A stretch of DNA of 64,000 bases from Symbiodinium natans. Its lineage: Eukaryota > Sar > Dinophyceae > Suessiales > Symbiodiniaceae. Position numbers and translations under genes: made by a program. Below the pieces are notes generated by a model that had not been told where the DNA came from, ran no database searches, and saw only the letters and a list, made by a program, of their open reading frames with translations. This document shows, piece by piece, positions 42,996-55,000 of this stretch. The number at the start of each line of letters is the position of its first letter. Within the stretch, counting starts at the first letter, position 1. The stretch spans positions 234,001 to 298,000 of the forward strand of contig CAJNDS010000458.1 of NCBI GenBank assembly GCA_905221605.1, read 5' to 3'.

Positions 42996-44999
42996 CCCAA
43001 ATCCGTGGTAGCTGAGGATCATCCACGAGCAAACGTGCAGACCCCAGCTAGTGGGTTGGTGGCGCACACCCGGAAGGCTCCAACATCCTTCATTTAGGGT
43101 TTAGGGTTTAGGGTTTAGGTTGTAGGGCATAGGTTTGTAGGGACATATGGACCCAAGTATCCCTAAACCCCAAGCCTCTTATTATCCGTGAGTCAAGCAG
43201 TGTGTGCGCAAAGACGGATGTAGCGTTTCCTGTTCAGCGGAAGGCTTTGACGCAATACAACGATTTGTCTAAACAGCGGCATTAGGGTTTAGGGTTTGCG
43301 GTTTCAGGGTTTAGGGTTTCGGGGGGCCTTTGGCTTACTGGCTCAAAACCCAACTTTTCAACTTTTGGGCTTCCTATGAGGTAGTTTATTCTGAAAGTTT
43401 TAACTTTTAAACCCTAAACCCTAAACCCTAAACCCTAAACCTAAACCCTAAACCCTAAACCCTAAACCCTAAACCCTAAACCTGAAGCGGAACCTTCAGA
43501 GCTCGCGGAGAAGCTGTGGCAGGGTGTAGGGTGAGCTGTGAAGGGACTTGTGCAGCCCCAAGAGGAAGCAGCTCTGATGCTTCAGGTTTAGGGTTTAGGG
43601 TTTAGGGTTTAGGGTTTAGGGTTTAGGGTTTAGGGTTTAGGGTTTAGGGTTTAGGGTTTAGGGTTTAGGGATAGGGTTTAGGGTGATCACCTGGTTTTGG
43701 CCTGAGGCCCTAAATCTCGAAAAGAGAGCCCACAACAGGAGCCAACCCCTTGATCCCCTGACCCCCTTAAACCGAAAATCGAGCCTATACTCCAAACCCT
43801 CAGCGCCTCTGAACACGCGGCCTACACGCGGACCCACGAGGCCTACACGCCCTAAACCTTAATTGCCCGCAAAAGACCTGAACTCTATCTTTCGACCCTA
43901 AACCCTCAGCCCTAAACCCTAAACCCTAAACTCTAAACCCTAAACCCTAAACCCTAAACCCTAAACCCTAAACCCTGGCACACGAAGCGTAAGGTGGCTT
44001 CTCCGCAGCCAGGGCAGGCGGCAGAATTTGGGGCTTCAGGGCTTTGAGAGGGGTCTGGGGTTTAGGGTTTTTAGGGTGTAGGGGTTTTGGGGGGGTCAAA
44101 GGTGCTGGGTTTTGCGTTTTGGCTTTAGGGCTGCGGGGTGTTTGAGATGTTCGGATTCTAGGTTTCAAGGTTTCGGGTTCTAGGGTTTAGGGTTTAGGGT
44201 TCTAGGGTTTAGGGTTTAGGGTTTAGGGTTTAGGGTTTAGGGTGCTTTTTGGGGGGCGCCTTTTAGACCTTAGAGGTGTGAAGGGCACCATGGCTTTCGG
44301 GGCTTAACCTAGGTAAAACGGAGGTGGCACCTCAAAGCTGAGATGGTTTAGGGTTTAGGGTTCAGGGTTTAGGGTTTAGGGTTTAGGGTTGCTGAGATGG
44401 TTTAGGGTTTAGGGTTTAGGGTTTAGGGTTTAGGGTTTAGGGTCTAAGGCTTCTAGGGTTTAGGGTTTATGGTTTGGGGGGGGGGGTTGGAATGGTGTTT
44501 GAGCAAGTTCTGCTCGCCGTATCATGCTTAAGGTTTGGAATCGTATGTTAGGGGGGGTGGTCAGCTCAGGGTTTGGGGTTTAGGGCTCAGGGTTTAGGAT
44601 CTTACAGGTTTCGAATTTGGGTCCGAAGCAGCGCCTCTTTGTCAGAAGCGGCGGAAGTGCCCGCAATGCAGCAATGCAAGTAGCCGGACGATTCTTCGGA
44701 TTTGGGTTGCAAGCCTCGCCAGTTTCCCCCCCCCCCCCCAATGGAGGTAAGCCCTAAACCTTCGTCCCCGTAAGTCCTACACCCTACAATGTAATCCCGG
44801 ATGGAAGGTTTGAGTTTCGTGATTAGCGGCCTTCAAACCAGACTCACGACTGGGCTCTTTTTCTGTGCAAAGCCAACTTTTTCACAGTTTTTTGTCTAAA
44901 TGCAGACATGCAATGACCTGGGCAGATCCCATTTTTTGGTGAAGTAGAGTAAACGCTCTGGCTTGAAGCCCTACAGCCTCGAAAGATCCCCTTGAGCAG

Positions 45000-45067
45000 G
45001 ATGCAGCAGTATGTTGAGACGCAGTTCTTGCAGCTGCAGAAGCAGCACCTTGCATCAGAGGAGGAGT
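45000..45067 (+). CDS. Unassigned exon-like island
   Basis: Reads MQQYVETQFLQLQKQHLASE then EE, Gln-rich and probably helical. Preceded by GAGCAG and followed by TTTAGGG repeats. It might belong to the gene downstream. Confidence 0.4.
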
Positions 45068-45359
45068 GTAGGAATTTAGGGTTTAGGGTTTAGGGTTTAG
45101 GCATTTCGGGTTCATCATGCTTTGGCCACTCACATCGTAGGGCTTTCAGGTTCAGGGTTTCAGCCCCGGTCTATACGGTAGGAGTATTGCTCTGATATTG
45201 GGAGTCTAGAACCACGCCACGTAGGCAGGAAGGCAGTGAGTCTAAATCCGCCCTGTGAACCCTCAGCAATAAAGCCCATACACTCCTAGACCCGAAACCT
45301 TAAACCCTAAACCCTAAACCCTCAACTCCTACCCCGAAGCCCTAATCCCCAAGTCTCAG

Positions 45360-45446
45360 ATGGAGCCCATCTCGCAGCCCAGGATTCAGCGCCTGGTGAA
45401 TTACATGGCCTTTCCAATTGCCTCCACGCCGCTGTGCAGCAAGCTG
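45360..45446 (+). CDS. Unassigned exon-like island
   Basis: Reads MEPISQPRIQRLVNYMAFPI then ASTPLCSKL after an AGTCTCAG acceptor, between CCCTAAA and TTTAGGG repeats. No family recognised. Confidence 0.45.
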
Positions 45447-45906
45447 AGGGTTCAGGTTTAGGGTTTAGGGTTTAGAGGGTTTAGGGTATAGGGTTTATAG
45501 GGGTTATAGGGGTTATAGGGGTTATAGGGTTTGTAGGGTTTATAGGGTTTATAGGGTTTATAGGGTTTATCGGGTTTATAGGGTCTATGGGTTTTACAGG
45601 GTTTGCGGTTTAGGGCTTAGGGAGCAAGGATAGAAGGCAGGAGCAGTACGCTAGGTTGGCCCTTGGGATGTTTTATGTTTTCCCTTATTCGGTTTAGGGT
45701 TTAGGGTTTAGGGTTTAGGGTTTAGGGTTTAGGGTTTAGGAAGATATGCAGAAGATAGGACCATGCTTCCGTACTCGTACACTTTCTGCAGGGTCTACTG
45801 ATCAGAAGCTACCGGTGTGTGTTGGCAGCACAAGGTACCAACAACGGCTTTGGGGTTTGTTTAGTTCCGAGGCTCCCTGCGTCTACAGCTGCGCCTGTTT
45901 CCATTG

Positions 45907-45985
45907 CCTGGACGGTCCATTTGTAGTACCATTATGGAATTGGGCATGCCAAAAGCCTATTCAGTATGGTTGGACTCCTGTACCT
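45907..45985. mobile_element. Family P element, copy 4, decayed right arm
   Basis: The left arm is intact (GGTCCATTTGTAGTACCATT, then ATGGAATTGGGCAT); the right arm is degenerate after CAGTATGGTTGG. Confidence 0.75.
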
Positions 45986-46130
45986 CATCGTCCTGGATTG
46001 TGTTGTATCGGAGGCGAAAAGGCTGCTTTCTTTTTTCTATATAAAGGTCCCCCAGCCTTTGCGTAAACCCTAAACCCTAAACCCTAAACCCTAAACCCTA
46101 AACCCTAAACCCTAAACCCTCTTCTGTCAA

Positions 46131-46212
46131 GGCCGTGCACGCCCGGCGTCGGCACGCCGGGTCTACTTCGCAAGGGCGAGGAGTACGACGTCAGCGTCAG
46201 CGCCGCCCCCTC
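46131..46212 (+). CDS. Unassigned exon-like island, GC-rich
   Basis: All three + frames are open; one reads GTPGLLRKGEEYDVSVSAAP. A CCCTAAA array is immediately upstream and a short TTTAGGG run follows. The frame cannot be decided by eye. Confidence 0.3.
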
Positions 46213-47146
46213 TAAACCTATACAGTTTAGGGTTTAGGGCTTCTAAACCCTAAAGGAAAACAAAACCCTAAACTCTACACCCTAAACTATGAACCCCAAT
46301 CCCTTCAGGGTTTAGGGTTTAGGGTTTGGGGTTTGGTGGGTTCAGAGAGTCAGGGAGCAGGAGTCGCACTGCGAATGTCGGTGCCGCACTTGCCGAGGAT
46401 GACACTACGACCTTCAAGTATGCCGCAACTCAGTGAGGGCAGTGAGGGCACCAGGGCCTTTTTGGTGGTTTTGGGGGTTAGGGTTTAGGGTTGAGGGTAA
46501 TAGGAGGGTCAGATGACTTGCTAATGGTATTCCCTCATGGTCCCTCTATAATTATGCTGTAATAACCCCCCCCCCCACCGCCGCCCAATAAAAGCTATTC
46601 TATTTACTTAGGCCCCTGCATCACAAGGGCCTTTTCCTCTCAGGGCTTATTTCTTAGGGTTTATAGGGCTTAGAGGGTCTAGGGTTTGGGGTCTATAAGG
46701 TTTAGGGTTGAAACTCGAACCCAATTCGAGAAGAGCAAGACAACGATACCCTCAACTCTCGAGGACCTTTTCAGCTCTCTTTGGGATGCTGCACTTTCTT
46801 ATCGTAAACCCTAAACCCTAAACCCTTAACCCTTAACCCTCAAACCCTAAACCCTAAACCCTAAACCCTAAACCCTAAACCCTAAACCCTAAACCCTAAA
46901 CCCTAAACCCTTATACATACATCTGTTCTTGTTTTTGTCTTCTTTCTTTTTTTCTTTTTGTGGGGCGGGGGTTAGGCCTCCGCGGACCCCTCAGCGTCTG
47001 TAGCTGGCAAGGGTGTAAGGCTTATAGGGTTTAGGGACCCGAAAGCCTTAACCCTGAACCCTAAACCCTAGCCCTAAACCCTAAACCCTAAACCCTAAAC
47101 CCTAAACCCTAAACCCTAAACCCTAAACCCTAAACCCCTGATCCCT

Positions 47147-47247
47147 CTGATTCAAGCGATGGAAGCCGGGTCGCTCTGCGCCAAAGGCGCTCCTCTCGTT
47201 TGGATAGCACTTGCCGCTGCCGATCTGGAAACGCTTCATCATTCTTA
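47147..47247 (+). CDS. Unassigned exon-like island
   Basis: Reads LIPLIQAMEAGSLCAKGAPL then VWIALAAADLETLHHS, ending at TAG. CCCTAAA array to the left, TTTAGGG array to the right. No family recognised. Confidence 0.4.
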
Positions 47248-47449
47248 GGGTTTAGGGTTTAGGGTTTAGGGTTTAGGGTTCAGGGTTCAGGGTTCAGGGT
47301 TCAGGTTTCAGGGTTCAGGGTTTAGGGTTTAGGGTCGAATGTGTTTCGGTTTAGGGTTTAGGGTTATACAGGTTTTAGGGTTTTGGGTTCACGACCCTCA
47401 GCCCTAGCACCCTTCGGCCTGAGGTACCGTGATTTCACCTCGCAGGCTA

Positions 47450-47562
47450 CCCAGCGGGTTCTTCTGTAGTACTAGTATGGAATTCGGTATCCCAAAGCCC
47501 TATTTAGTATGGTTGTTGGGGGTACCTAATTCCATAGCAGTACTAAATTTGGACCCTCTGGG
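47450..47562. mobile_element. Family P element, copy 5
   Basis: A 113-bp foldback with arms TATGGAATTCGGTATCCC and GGGGTACCTAATTCCATA and the right end TTTGGACCCTCTGGG. Confidence 0.85.
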
Positions 47563-47639
47563 CGTTGAGAGGGGGACGCACGGTGTTTGATGCATCCCTT
47601 ACACTGCTTAGGGCAGGGTGTAGGGTGTAGGGTAGGGCT

Positions 47640-47778
47640 TAGGGTTTAGGGTTTAGGGTTTAGGGTTTAGGGTTTAGGGTTTAGGGTTTAGGGTTTAGGG
47701 TTTAGGGTTTAGGGTTTAGGGTTTAGGGTTTAGGGTTTAGGGTTTAGGGTTTAGGGTTTAGGGTTTAGGGTTTAGGGT
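47640..47778. repeat. Telomeric-type array (TTTAGGG)n
   Basis: A long perfect array beginning about 75 nt after the palindromic element at 47450-47562. Confidence 0.95.
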
Positions 47779-48564
47779 AAAACTGAAACCCTAAACCCGA
47801 ATAGGGTTGATGGTTTAGGGTTTAAGGTTCCTAAACTCCAAGAAAGTCACCGCATGTGTGTTCGTGCGATGTTGGCGGCTGTGCCCCAGGCACCTCGCTT
47901 GGAGGTGTGCCGTTTAGTTCTCTTTTTTGGGAGTGCCGGGGTTTACGGGGGATTTCGGGAGACCCAAAACCGTCAGGCCCTAAGCCTTAAACCCGGAAAC
48001 CCAACTCCTAAATCCTAAACCCTAAACCCTAAACCCTAAACCCTAAACCCTAAACCCTAAACCCTAACCTTGAGTCTCGATGCCAAGCTTCGGAGGGTTG
48101 GGGCTTCTTGGGCGGGCTATTCGTGGCCGTAGGTCGAACTCTGAGCTCCTAGGCCGTTGAGGGCACAGGGTTTTACAAGTTTAAGGTGTAGGGTTTAGGG
48201 TTTAGGGTTTAGGGTTTAGGGTTTAGGGTTTAGGGTTGAGGAGTTTTAAGGTGTAGGGTTTAGTCTTGCAAAGTTGGCTTGCAGGGCTCAGGGTTTAGGA
48301 GTTTGGGGGGGCGTAGTTTTGTTTTTTTTTTTTTTGCCTTGCAGAGTTCAGGGTTTAGGATGTTGGGCTTGTTTCGGGTTGAGTGTTGAGTCTTGGGCTT
48401 GCTGGGTTCCCAGTATTTGCTTATAAAAACCTCGCCAACAAACAAACAGGCGGGTATTCTTCCTGATAAGGGCAACAGAGGGCAAATATTTTTGGGCGGG
48501 GTTCTTAAGAAAAACATCTTCCTCATATGGAAAATACGGGGGATTATATGTACATGTATGTATG

Positions 48565-48595
<31 letters not shown>

Positions 48596-49589
48596 TTTTC
48601 AGGGGCGGAGGGTTTCTTGGGCAAACCGTAGGTTCCGAGTTTAGGAGTTTAGGGTTTAGGGCTTGAGAGTGAAAGATTAGGGTGTACAGGGTTTGCAGGG
48701 TTTGGGGTGCGAGTGTCCGCAGATTAAGGGTTGCGGGGCTTTAGGGCTTGAGGGTTTCAGGGCTGTCAGTTTTATAAAGTTACGTCATTTTGGGGGTTCA
48801 GGGTTTTAGGGCTTACAGGGTTTACAGGTATTATGGATAAGCCCCTAAAGCTGCTAATGCAAACCTGGTCCCACAATAGCCCTAAACCCTGACCCCAAAC
48901 CCTAAACCCTAGACCTTAAACCCCAAACCCCAAACCCTAAACCCTAAACCCTTAAACGCCCCAAGCCTCAAACCTTAAGCCCTGAAAGCAACCCCGGAGC
49001 TCCTATGCTCCACTGACGCCAGTGAGCTGTGCAAGACTGCTTGTGGCCGAAGAAGGGTTTGGGGTTTAGGGTTCAGGGTTTAGGGTTTAGGGTTTAGGGT
49101 TTAGGGTTTAGGGTTTAGGGTTTAGGGGTTAGGGTTACCTTGGGTTTGTTTTTCAATGGTACGCACCGCGGCACTGATATCAGAGGGCTTAAACCCTAAA
49201 CCCTAAGCAGATGGTTTGGGGATGTTGATTCTGAAAGTCGTGGTTGCCTGGAGATGAAAGCGCCACTTAATTGAGGAGCATTTTCCATAATTGATCATCA
49301 AGCCGGGATACCGTCATTCATGTAGGAATCAACGCCGGGTTATTGGAGTCTCTAACTAAATAGCAAGGCCATGATCAAATGACATCCTTCGAACTTCAGA
49401 CGTAAGCAGAATGTGACTATCCCAAAACCCTGGAATGAAAACAGAAACTACCCAATGCAGACCCTTTCCACCTAAACTTGTTAGCCCAACGGTTCCCTGT
49501 TGCCCGTGTTTTGCTTCTAGGTTCCCTTGTTAAAGTAGGGCAACCGCCTCCCAAAAAGGGTATCCTTATCAGGATATGATTATTCGGCT

Positions 49590-49672
49590 CCCCCTTTACT
49601 AACAGTCCTTAATAGGGAATAGAATAAGGGGTACTAGAATCCCCATTAAGGACTGTTAGTAGTATAAGGGGG
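49590..49672. repeat. Long hairpin
   Basis: The arms CCCCCTTTACTAACAGTCCT (from 49590) and AGGACTGTTAGTAGTATAAG (to 49672) are nearly complementary around a 31-nt loop. AACAGTCCTTA also occurs near 19814, suggesting a dispersed element. Function unknown. Confidence 0.8.
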
Positions 49673-49767
49673 AACATCCCGACCCTAAACCCTAAACCCT
49701 AAACCCTAAACCCTAAACCCTAAACCCTAAACCCTAAACCCTAAACCCTAAACCCTGAACCCGACAA

Positions 49768-49905
49768 GTGTCCTTCTCGGGTTGGTGGGATCCCAAAGTA
49801 CGCCCCTTAAGCAAGGTCCTTTGTGCAGTGGCTCGGTCGGCGCAGTGTGTCGCCGGCGAATTGTTGCCGGCACGTCCCCAAGGGACGCTCGATGAACAAC
49901 CCCTA
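49768..49905 (+). CDS. Unassigned exon-like island
   Basis: A 138-nt open frame reads SFSGWWDPKVRPLSKVLCAV then ARSAQCVAGELLPARPQGTL. It follows a CCCTAAA array after CCCGACAAG. It may contain one or two exons, since GTGCAG and GCGCAG sites lie inside. No family recognised. Confidence 0.4.
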
Positions 49906-50594
49906 AGCCCTACACCCTACACCCTAAACCCTAAACCCCAAACCCTAAACCCTAAACCCTAAACCCTAAACCCTAAACCTAAGCACCCACAGGAGGCCTT
50001 GCAATGACAAGTCCCTCGATGAATGCTTAAACCCGAGCCCCAAATCGCGCAGCACTTGCGTTTCATATGTATGCATGTATATATATATATATACTTATTT
50101 ACGTACACGTTTTAGTTTTTTCTATTGTGTTTTTGTTTGTTGATTTGTTTGTTCATTTGGACAGAGAGGTGGTTTAGGGTTTAGGGAAGGTTCCTAACAC
50201 ATGGGCTGACGTGCTCTGGGTCCGGGGGTGGTCTATTAAGGGTTTCGTATTTTGAGTGAAATCCGGTATGAATATATATATATATATATATGTATATGTA
50301 TCAGTATCTATATATATATATACCTATACATATATATATATATACACATACATATACATATATATATATGCGTGTATGTATATATATATATATATATATA
50401 TATACAGATATGTATTCATGTAGTGTGGGGCACAGAAGAACTACATCGCGCTTCATGTTCCTACATCTTCTGTGTGTGTGGCTTAGAGTACGAATGTCTG
50501 CATTGTTATGCAAGGTGTATATATATATATATATATATATACATATGTGTGTGTGTGTGCATATATACGTAGCCATTTTTCATATACACACTAA

Positions 50595-50686
50595 CCCAGA
50601 GGGTGGGCGTTACTATTCTGGAAGAAGGTATCCGAAAACCATACTAAACAGCGTTTTGGGGCACCTAGTTCCATACTAGTACAACA
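50595..50686. mobile_element. Family P element, copy 6, right end replaced by CCCTAAA
   Basis: The left end is CCCAGAGGGTGGGCG. The right arm reads CACCTAGTTCCATACTAGTA and then runs straight into AACCCTAAACCC, losing the terminal ACAAATGGACCCTCTGGG. Confidence 0.85.
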
Positions 50687-51600
50687 ACCCTAAACCCTAA
50701 ACCCTAAACCCTGATCCCAGAAAAGGCCGAAGCCTTGCCCTAAATCTTGAATTCAAGCCCTGAGTCTCCATTACCCCATGCTCAAGAGCATCTTCTCTCT
50801 AAGAAAACGCATCAGCAATTCTTTCATAATATGCAATGTAGGGACCCTAGAATACATCAATGAGCGAAAGCCGTATACACCCTGAACCCTCAACCCTAGA
50901 CCCTAGAATCTAAGGGGGCATTGGGGTTTCGATGCTTTTTTCCAGCGACTCGCACAACTGCGGTGGTCCGGGCACAGGCTTGTGTAAGCGAGTGGTTGAG
51001 GGTTGAGGGTTTAGGGTTTATGCTTGAGGTTGTGGGGTTTTTGTGTTCGGGGGGGGGGGTGGTAGGCTCGTTCCCGCTCTGAATCCTGAACCACAACCCC
51101 TATAGGCTTCATGCCCATAAACCCGAAATCCTATGAACCCTAAACCCTAAACCCTAAACCCTAAACCCTAAACCCTAAACCCTAAACCCTACACCAGACC
51201 GGCGCTTGAAGCCTTAGAAGCCCGAAAAAGCTCCCTAGGTGAACCCGACACCGCAGTGTTTTTAAGGATGCTGCTGTGGCTCCACGTCATAAGCCTTTGG
51301 CTAAGGGTTGAGGGCTTAGGGCTGGGGGTTTAGGGTTTGAGGGTTTAGGGTTTGAGGGTTTAGGGTTTAAGCTTTCGGGGTTAGGGTTTAGGCGGCTTAA
51401 GCTTTCGGGCTTCGGGTTTAGGGTCACATTTCAGGGCTTGGGCTTAAAGGCATGGTCTTGAGAGTCTACTGCTCTTGAGGTTTTGACTTTGTTGCCACAT
51501 CCCAATGTGGGGTTTGGAGTCATGCTTTGCAGCTTCAGTTTTTGTTTGGGCTTTAGGGGCTTCGGTCAGGGTTTGGGGTTTTGGGTTTGGGGTTTAGGGT

Positions 51601-51694
51601 AGTACGATAATAGGAATTAGGTACCCCAAAGCCCTGTGGTGTGTGGTGTTGGGGTACCTACTTCCAGAAGAATACTACAAATGGACCTTCTGGG
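51601..51694. mobile_element. Family P element, copy 7, left end replaced by TTTAGGG
   Basis: The right end is intact (ACTACAAATGGACCTTCTGGG region). On the left, GGTTTAGGGT abuts AGTACGATAATAGGAATTAG, so the terminal arm is missing and telomeric DNA is in its place. Confidence 0.85.
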
Positions 51695-52041
51695 CAAAGT
51701 ATACTTTGGTAGCCCAATGATTATGGTACTCGTACATTTCTGCCCTCTTTTCCTGAGCCCTCACCCTGGCGAACTCCTCCTCAATTGTAAGCAAGCAGCC
51801 AAAATACCTTCCGGGAAGACCTCTACACCCTACAACCCCTCCCAGGAACCTTCAACTGGCTTTCCACCGTTCCCCTAGCACGGCATCAGTCCATAACCCC
51901 TTGAAGCCCCAGACTTTATCAACCCCACAGAGCTTACGGTACTAGACCTTAAGCCCTAAACCCTAAACCCTAAACCCTAGAGGTTTATGGGCCCCCAGGT
52001 TCGTGGGTTTCGGGTGGCTTTCGCGGAGGGCGTGCTTGCAG

Positions 52042-52074
52042 CATCCCGGATCAGAGTGCAAGACCCGAGCGCGC
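52042..52074 (+). CDS. CDC73: Possible CDC73 exon
   Basis: Reads HPGSECKTRAR in phase 0 between CTTGCAG and a GTAAGC donor. It resembles the conserved R-x-R-T-R region of CDC73, but is short. Confidence 0.35.
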
Positions 52075-55000
52075 GTAAGCAGCCACACAAAGATCCGCCG
52101 ACTCCCCATTCACTTCTCGGAGCCTTTGTGGGTAAACCCTAGGCCCTCAGCCCTAAGCCCTAAACCCTCGATCTTGCATCTTCAAAGGCACCTTGAACCC
52201 TAAGCCCACTATTCTGTAGGTTGAAACAATGTTTTTGCAAGGGTAAGCTTAAACCGTCGGTTTGGGGGGATGAGCTGCCCTAAACCCCCAAACTCAACCC
52301 TCTGAACCCCCATAAAACCTCCGGACCTTGAAATCTAAGCCCTATGCACGAAACCCTAAACCCTAGACCCTAGACCCTAAACCCTAAACCCTCAACAGTA
52401 AACCCTGAACCTTCAACCGTAAACCCTAAACCGCAAACTCTAAGCCCCATGCGAACTTCCACGTGGCTTGCGCTTAGTTGCGGATCGTCGAAACCATCCC
52501 AATAGTCCTGCTAAGCAGCGCCGTCGGGGAAAAGAACTGAGCTGCTGAGCCCAGGGCATTTAGGGCTGAGGGAAAGGGTTCATGGGTTTATTTTGGTTTA
52601 GGGTTGGTTTAGTTTAGGTGTGTATCTAAACCCTAAACCCTAAACCCTATACCTTAAACCCTAAACCCTAAACCCTAGACCCTCAACCCTAAACCCTAAA
52701 CCGTAAACCCTTTGCAATTGATGAAAACGCCTTCGCGCCTTCTCAAGGGCTACTTGCGGGGTGCGCTTCAGAAGCCTCCGGACCTATCCCGAGCAAAGCC
52801 CAGGTGAGCAAGCTTCTATTTTGTTTGGGGCTTTAGGGTTAAGGGTTTAGGGTTTAGGGTTTAGGTTAGGGTCTAGCCGATGAGTCACTGAGCTTGCACC
52901 AGAATCCCAGGGGACGGTTTGGGGGTCAGTCGGCTTAAGGCCTAGGGTGTGTAGCCCCCCGCTCGAAGAACGTATCAGCCCTACATGCCCTAAACCCCAC
53001 TATGTCGGTAGTTCACTAAATAAGGGTCCTCTCCGTAGTAGGGCACCCTTTGGGGTCTAAGTTTCAGGGATTAGGGTGTAGGGTTTAGGATTTGGGGTTT
53101 ACAGTTTAGGGTTTAGGGTTAGAATAAGAGCCCCCAACAGCGTTTAGGGCTTAAGGAACCCATGTGCAAGCTTCTAAAGTGCCGAGGGCGCCCCGCGGCG
53201 ACGGAAAACGACCCGCGGCGGCTATGCAGAAGGCAGGGGGTTCAGGGTTTAGGGTTTGGGTTTGGGGTTTTGTACAGGATTTCAGGTTCGCGGTTCGTGA
53301 TGTGGCTATTTCTGGGCTTTTCAAAGTTCTAAACCTTGATGAAACAAAAAAGGGGAACCCTGGCTGACACCCCTATGCCATCAAACCCTAAACCCGAACC
53401 CCCCCCAAAGCCTAACACCCGAAGCCTTCTTCGTGTTAGCCCGGGCGTACCCTTTTCCCTTTTTTTGGCTCAAGGTTCCATTTATAAAGTAACCAACCCC
53501 CAAATAAGGGTGCCCTTATTTTAATACGGTGACTGGCCTACCAAGGCTTTTGCAGCAGGGTGCAAGAGGTTTACATGAGGGGACTTCCAACCGAACCCCC
53601 AGTGAGTGGTAAATGAGTTCTCATGGCGCTAGGGTGAAGGGTTAGGGTTTAGGAATTTAGGTTTCGGATTTATTTGCGGTTGGGGGAAGGGGGGGGGAGG
53701 GGGGGGCGGGGCGGGGGGCTAGGGACCTTGGCGTCTGAACTCAGTCATTGTACTTGCTTCGGCGTCCCTTCGGGCTTAGGAGATGTTTGGGTGTTGCTGG
53801 GTGCAAGGAACCCTAAACCCTAAACCCTAAACCCTAAACCCTAAACCCTAAACCCTAAACCCTAAACCCTAAACCCTAAACCCTAAACCCTAAACCCAGG
53901 AGCAGCTTAGCTATGCCGAGTTCACCAAGAGAGCGAGGCCAATGAAGGCCTGAAGCCACCGAGCTTGCTTCTCGTTTAGGGTTTAGGGTTTAGGGTTTAG
54001 GGTTTAGGGTTTAGGGTTAGGACTTTAAAGTTTAGGGTTTATAGGGTTTAAGGTTTAGGACTTTTGGGGTCTGAGGATTTAGGGCTTTTTGACTTAAGAC
54101 CTTCAGGGGACACTCGGGCGGGACCCGCGGGCAGGGGCCCTTCCATTTCCCTAGACCGCAAAGCGCTTGAACCCCCAAGCAGTTCAAGCAGCGAAGTTTT
54201 GCGTTTGGGGCTTAGGGGTCTAAACCCTTAACCCTAAACCCTAAACCCTCTATAGGGCTGAAGGTAGTTTAAGGTTTTGAAGTTGAGGAGCTACAGGGAT
54301 TGGTGGCACGGCTTCATCCCTAGGCTGGAAAAATCTAATAGGTGCAGGACGGTGGTGAAGCCTGTCGCCCTAGTGACTACAAGAATTGTCGGCTAAAGTG
54401 CGTTCGGTGTGTACGGCTTGGGGTCTAGATGAAGTCATAAAGAAGAGAACCCATAAGTTCGGAGCACACACCCTGTAGCTACTTTAACATTCTCTTTCGG
54501 GTAGCTGAATCCCAAGCACTTCTTGGCGTTTGTTCGACTCCCAGATGTCAGGGCTTAGGCCCTAAACCCACAAACCCTGCCAGGGTGTCGAGTACCTAGC
54601 GCGCACGCCAGGGAGGCAGCCAACGGGCCGTGTGTTCTCGGGAGTTTCCTGCTTCAGGGGGGTTTAGGGTTTAGGGTTTCGGGTTTCGGGGTTTAGGGGT
54701 TTCGGGTTTAGGGTCTAGGGGTTTAGGGTTTAGGGTTTCGGGTTTCGGGTTTAGGGTCGCTTCGGGGTTAAGGGTTTAGGGTCGCTTCGGGGTTGCTTGG
54801 CCCTACTGCGGTTTGGGATTTGGGGCTTGGGGTTGAGCGTTTTGGGGTTTAGGGGCCTCGGGGTCTTGGGGTTTAGGGCTCAGGGGCTTGGGATTTCGGG
54901 TGACTTTCGGGTGCTATCGGAAAGTAAACAGCTTTCGTGTGCCACCAGTAGACTTTCAGGATTTGCAGAGTTGCGGTCTTCGGTTCGGGGCGCTCAACCC

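Larger units (their letters stand above)
42160..52000. other. Region between the ankyrin remnant and CDC73 exons: repeats and unassigned islands
   Basis: Telomeric arrays in both orientations alternate with unique segments. The region also holds palindromic elements (45907, 47450, 50595, 51601), a long hairpin at 49590-49672, (ATGT)n at 48549-48592 and (AT)n tracts at 50270-50430 and 50515-50545. Exon-like islands are listed separately. Part may be the 5' half of the CDC73 gene. Confidence 0.6.

Noticed and set aside
50252-50679. Tyr/Ile-rich open frames (YIYIYI-type)
   Set aside because: Translations of (AT)n microsatellite; likewise 29954-30226 and 62150-62347.
53463-53474. Dinoflagellate spliced-leader relict (TTTTGGCTCAAG), and CGTAGCCATTTT at 50568-50579
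   Set aside because: Each matches only about half of the leader, the halves are unlinked, and the first lies inside a CDC73 intron; chance is likely.
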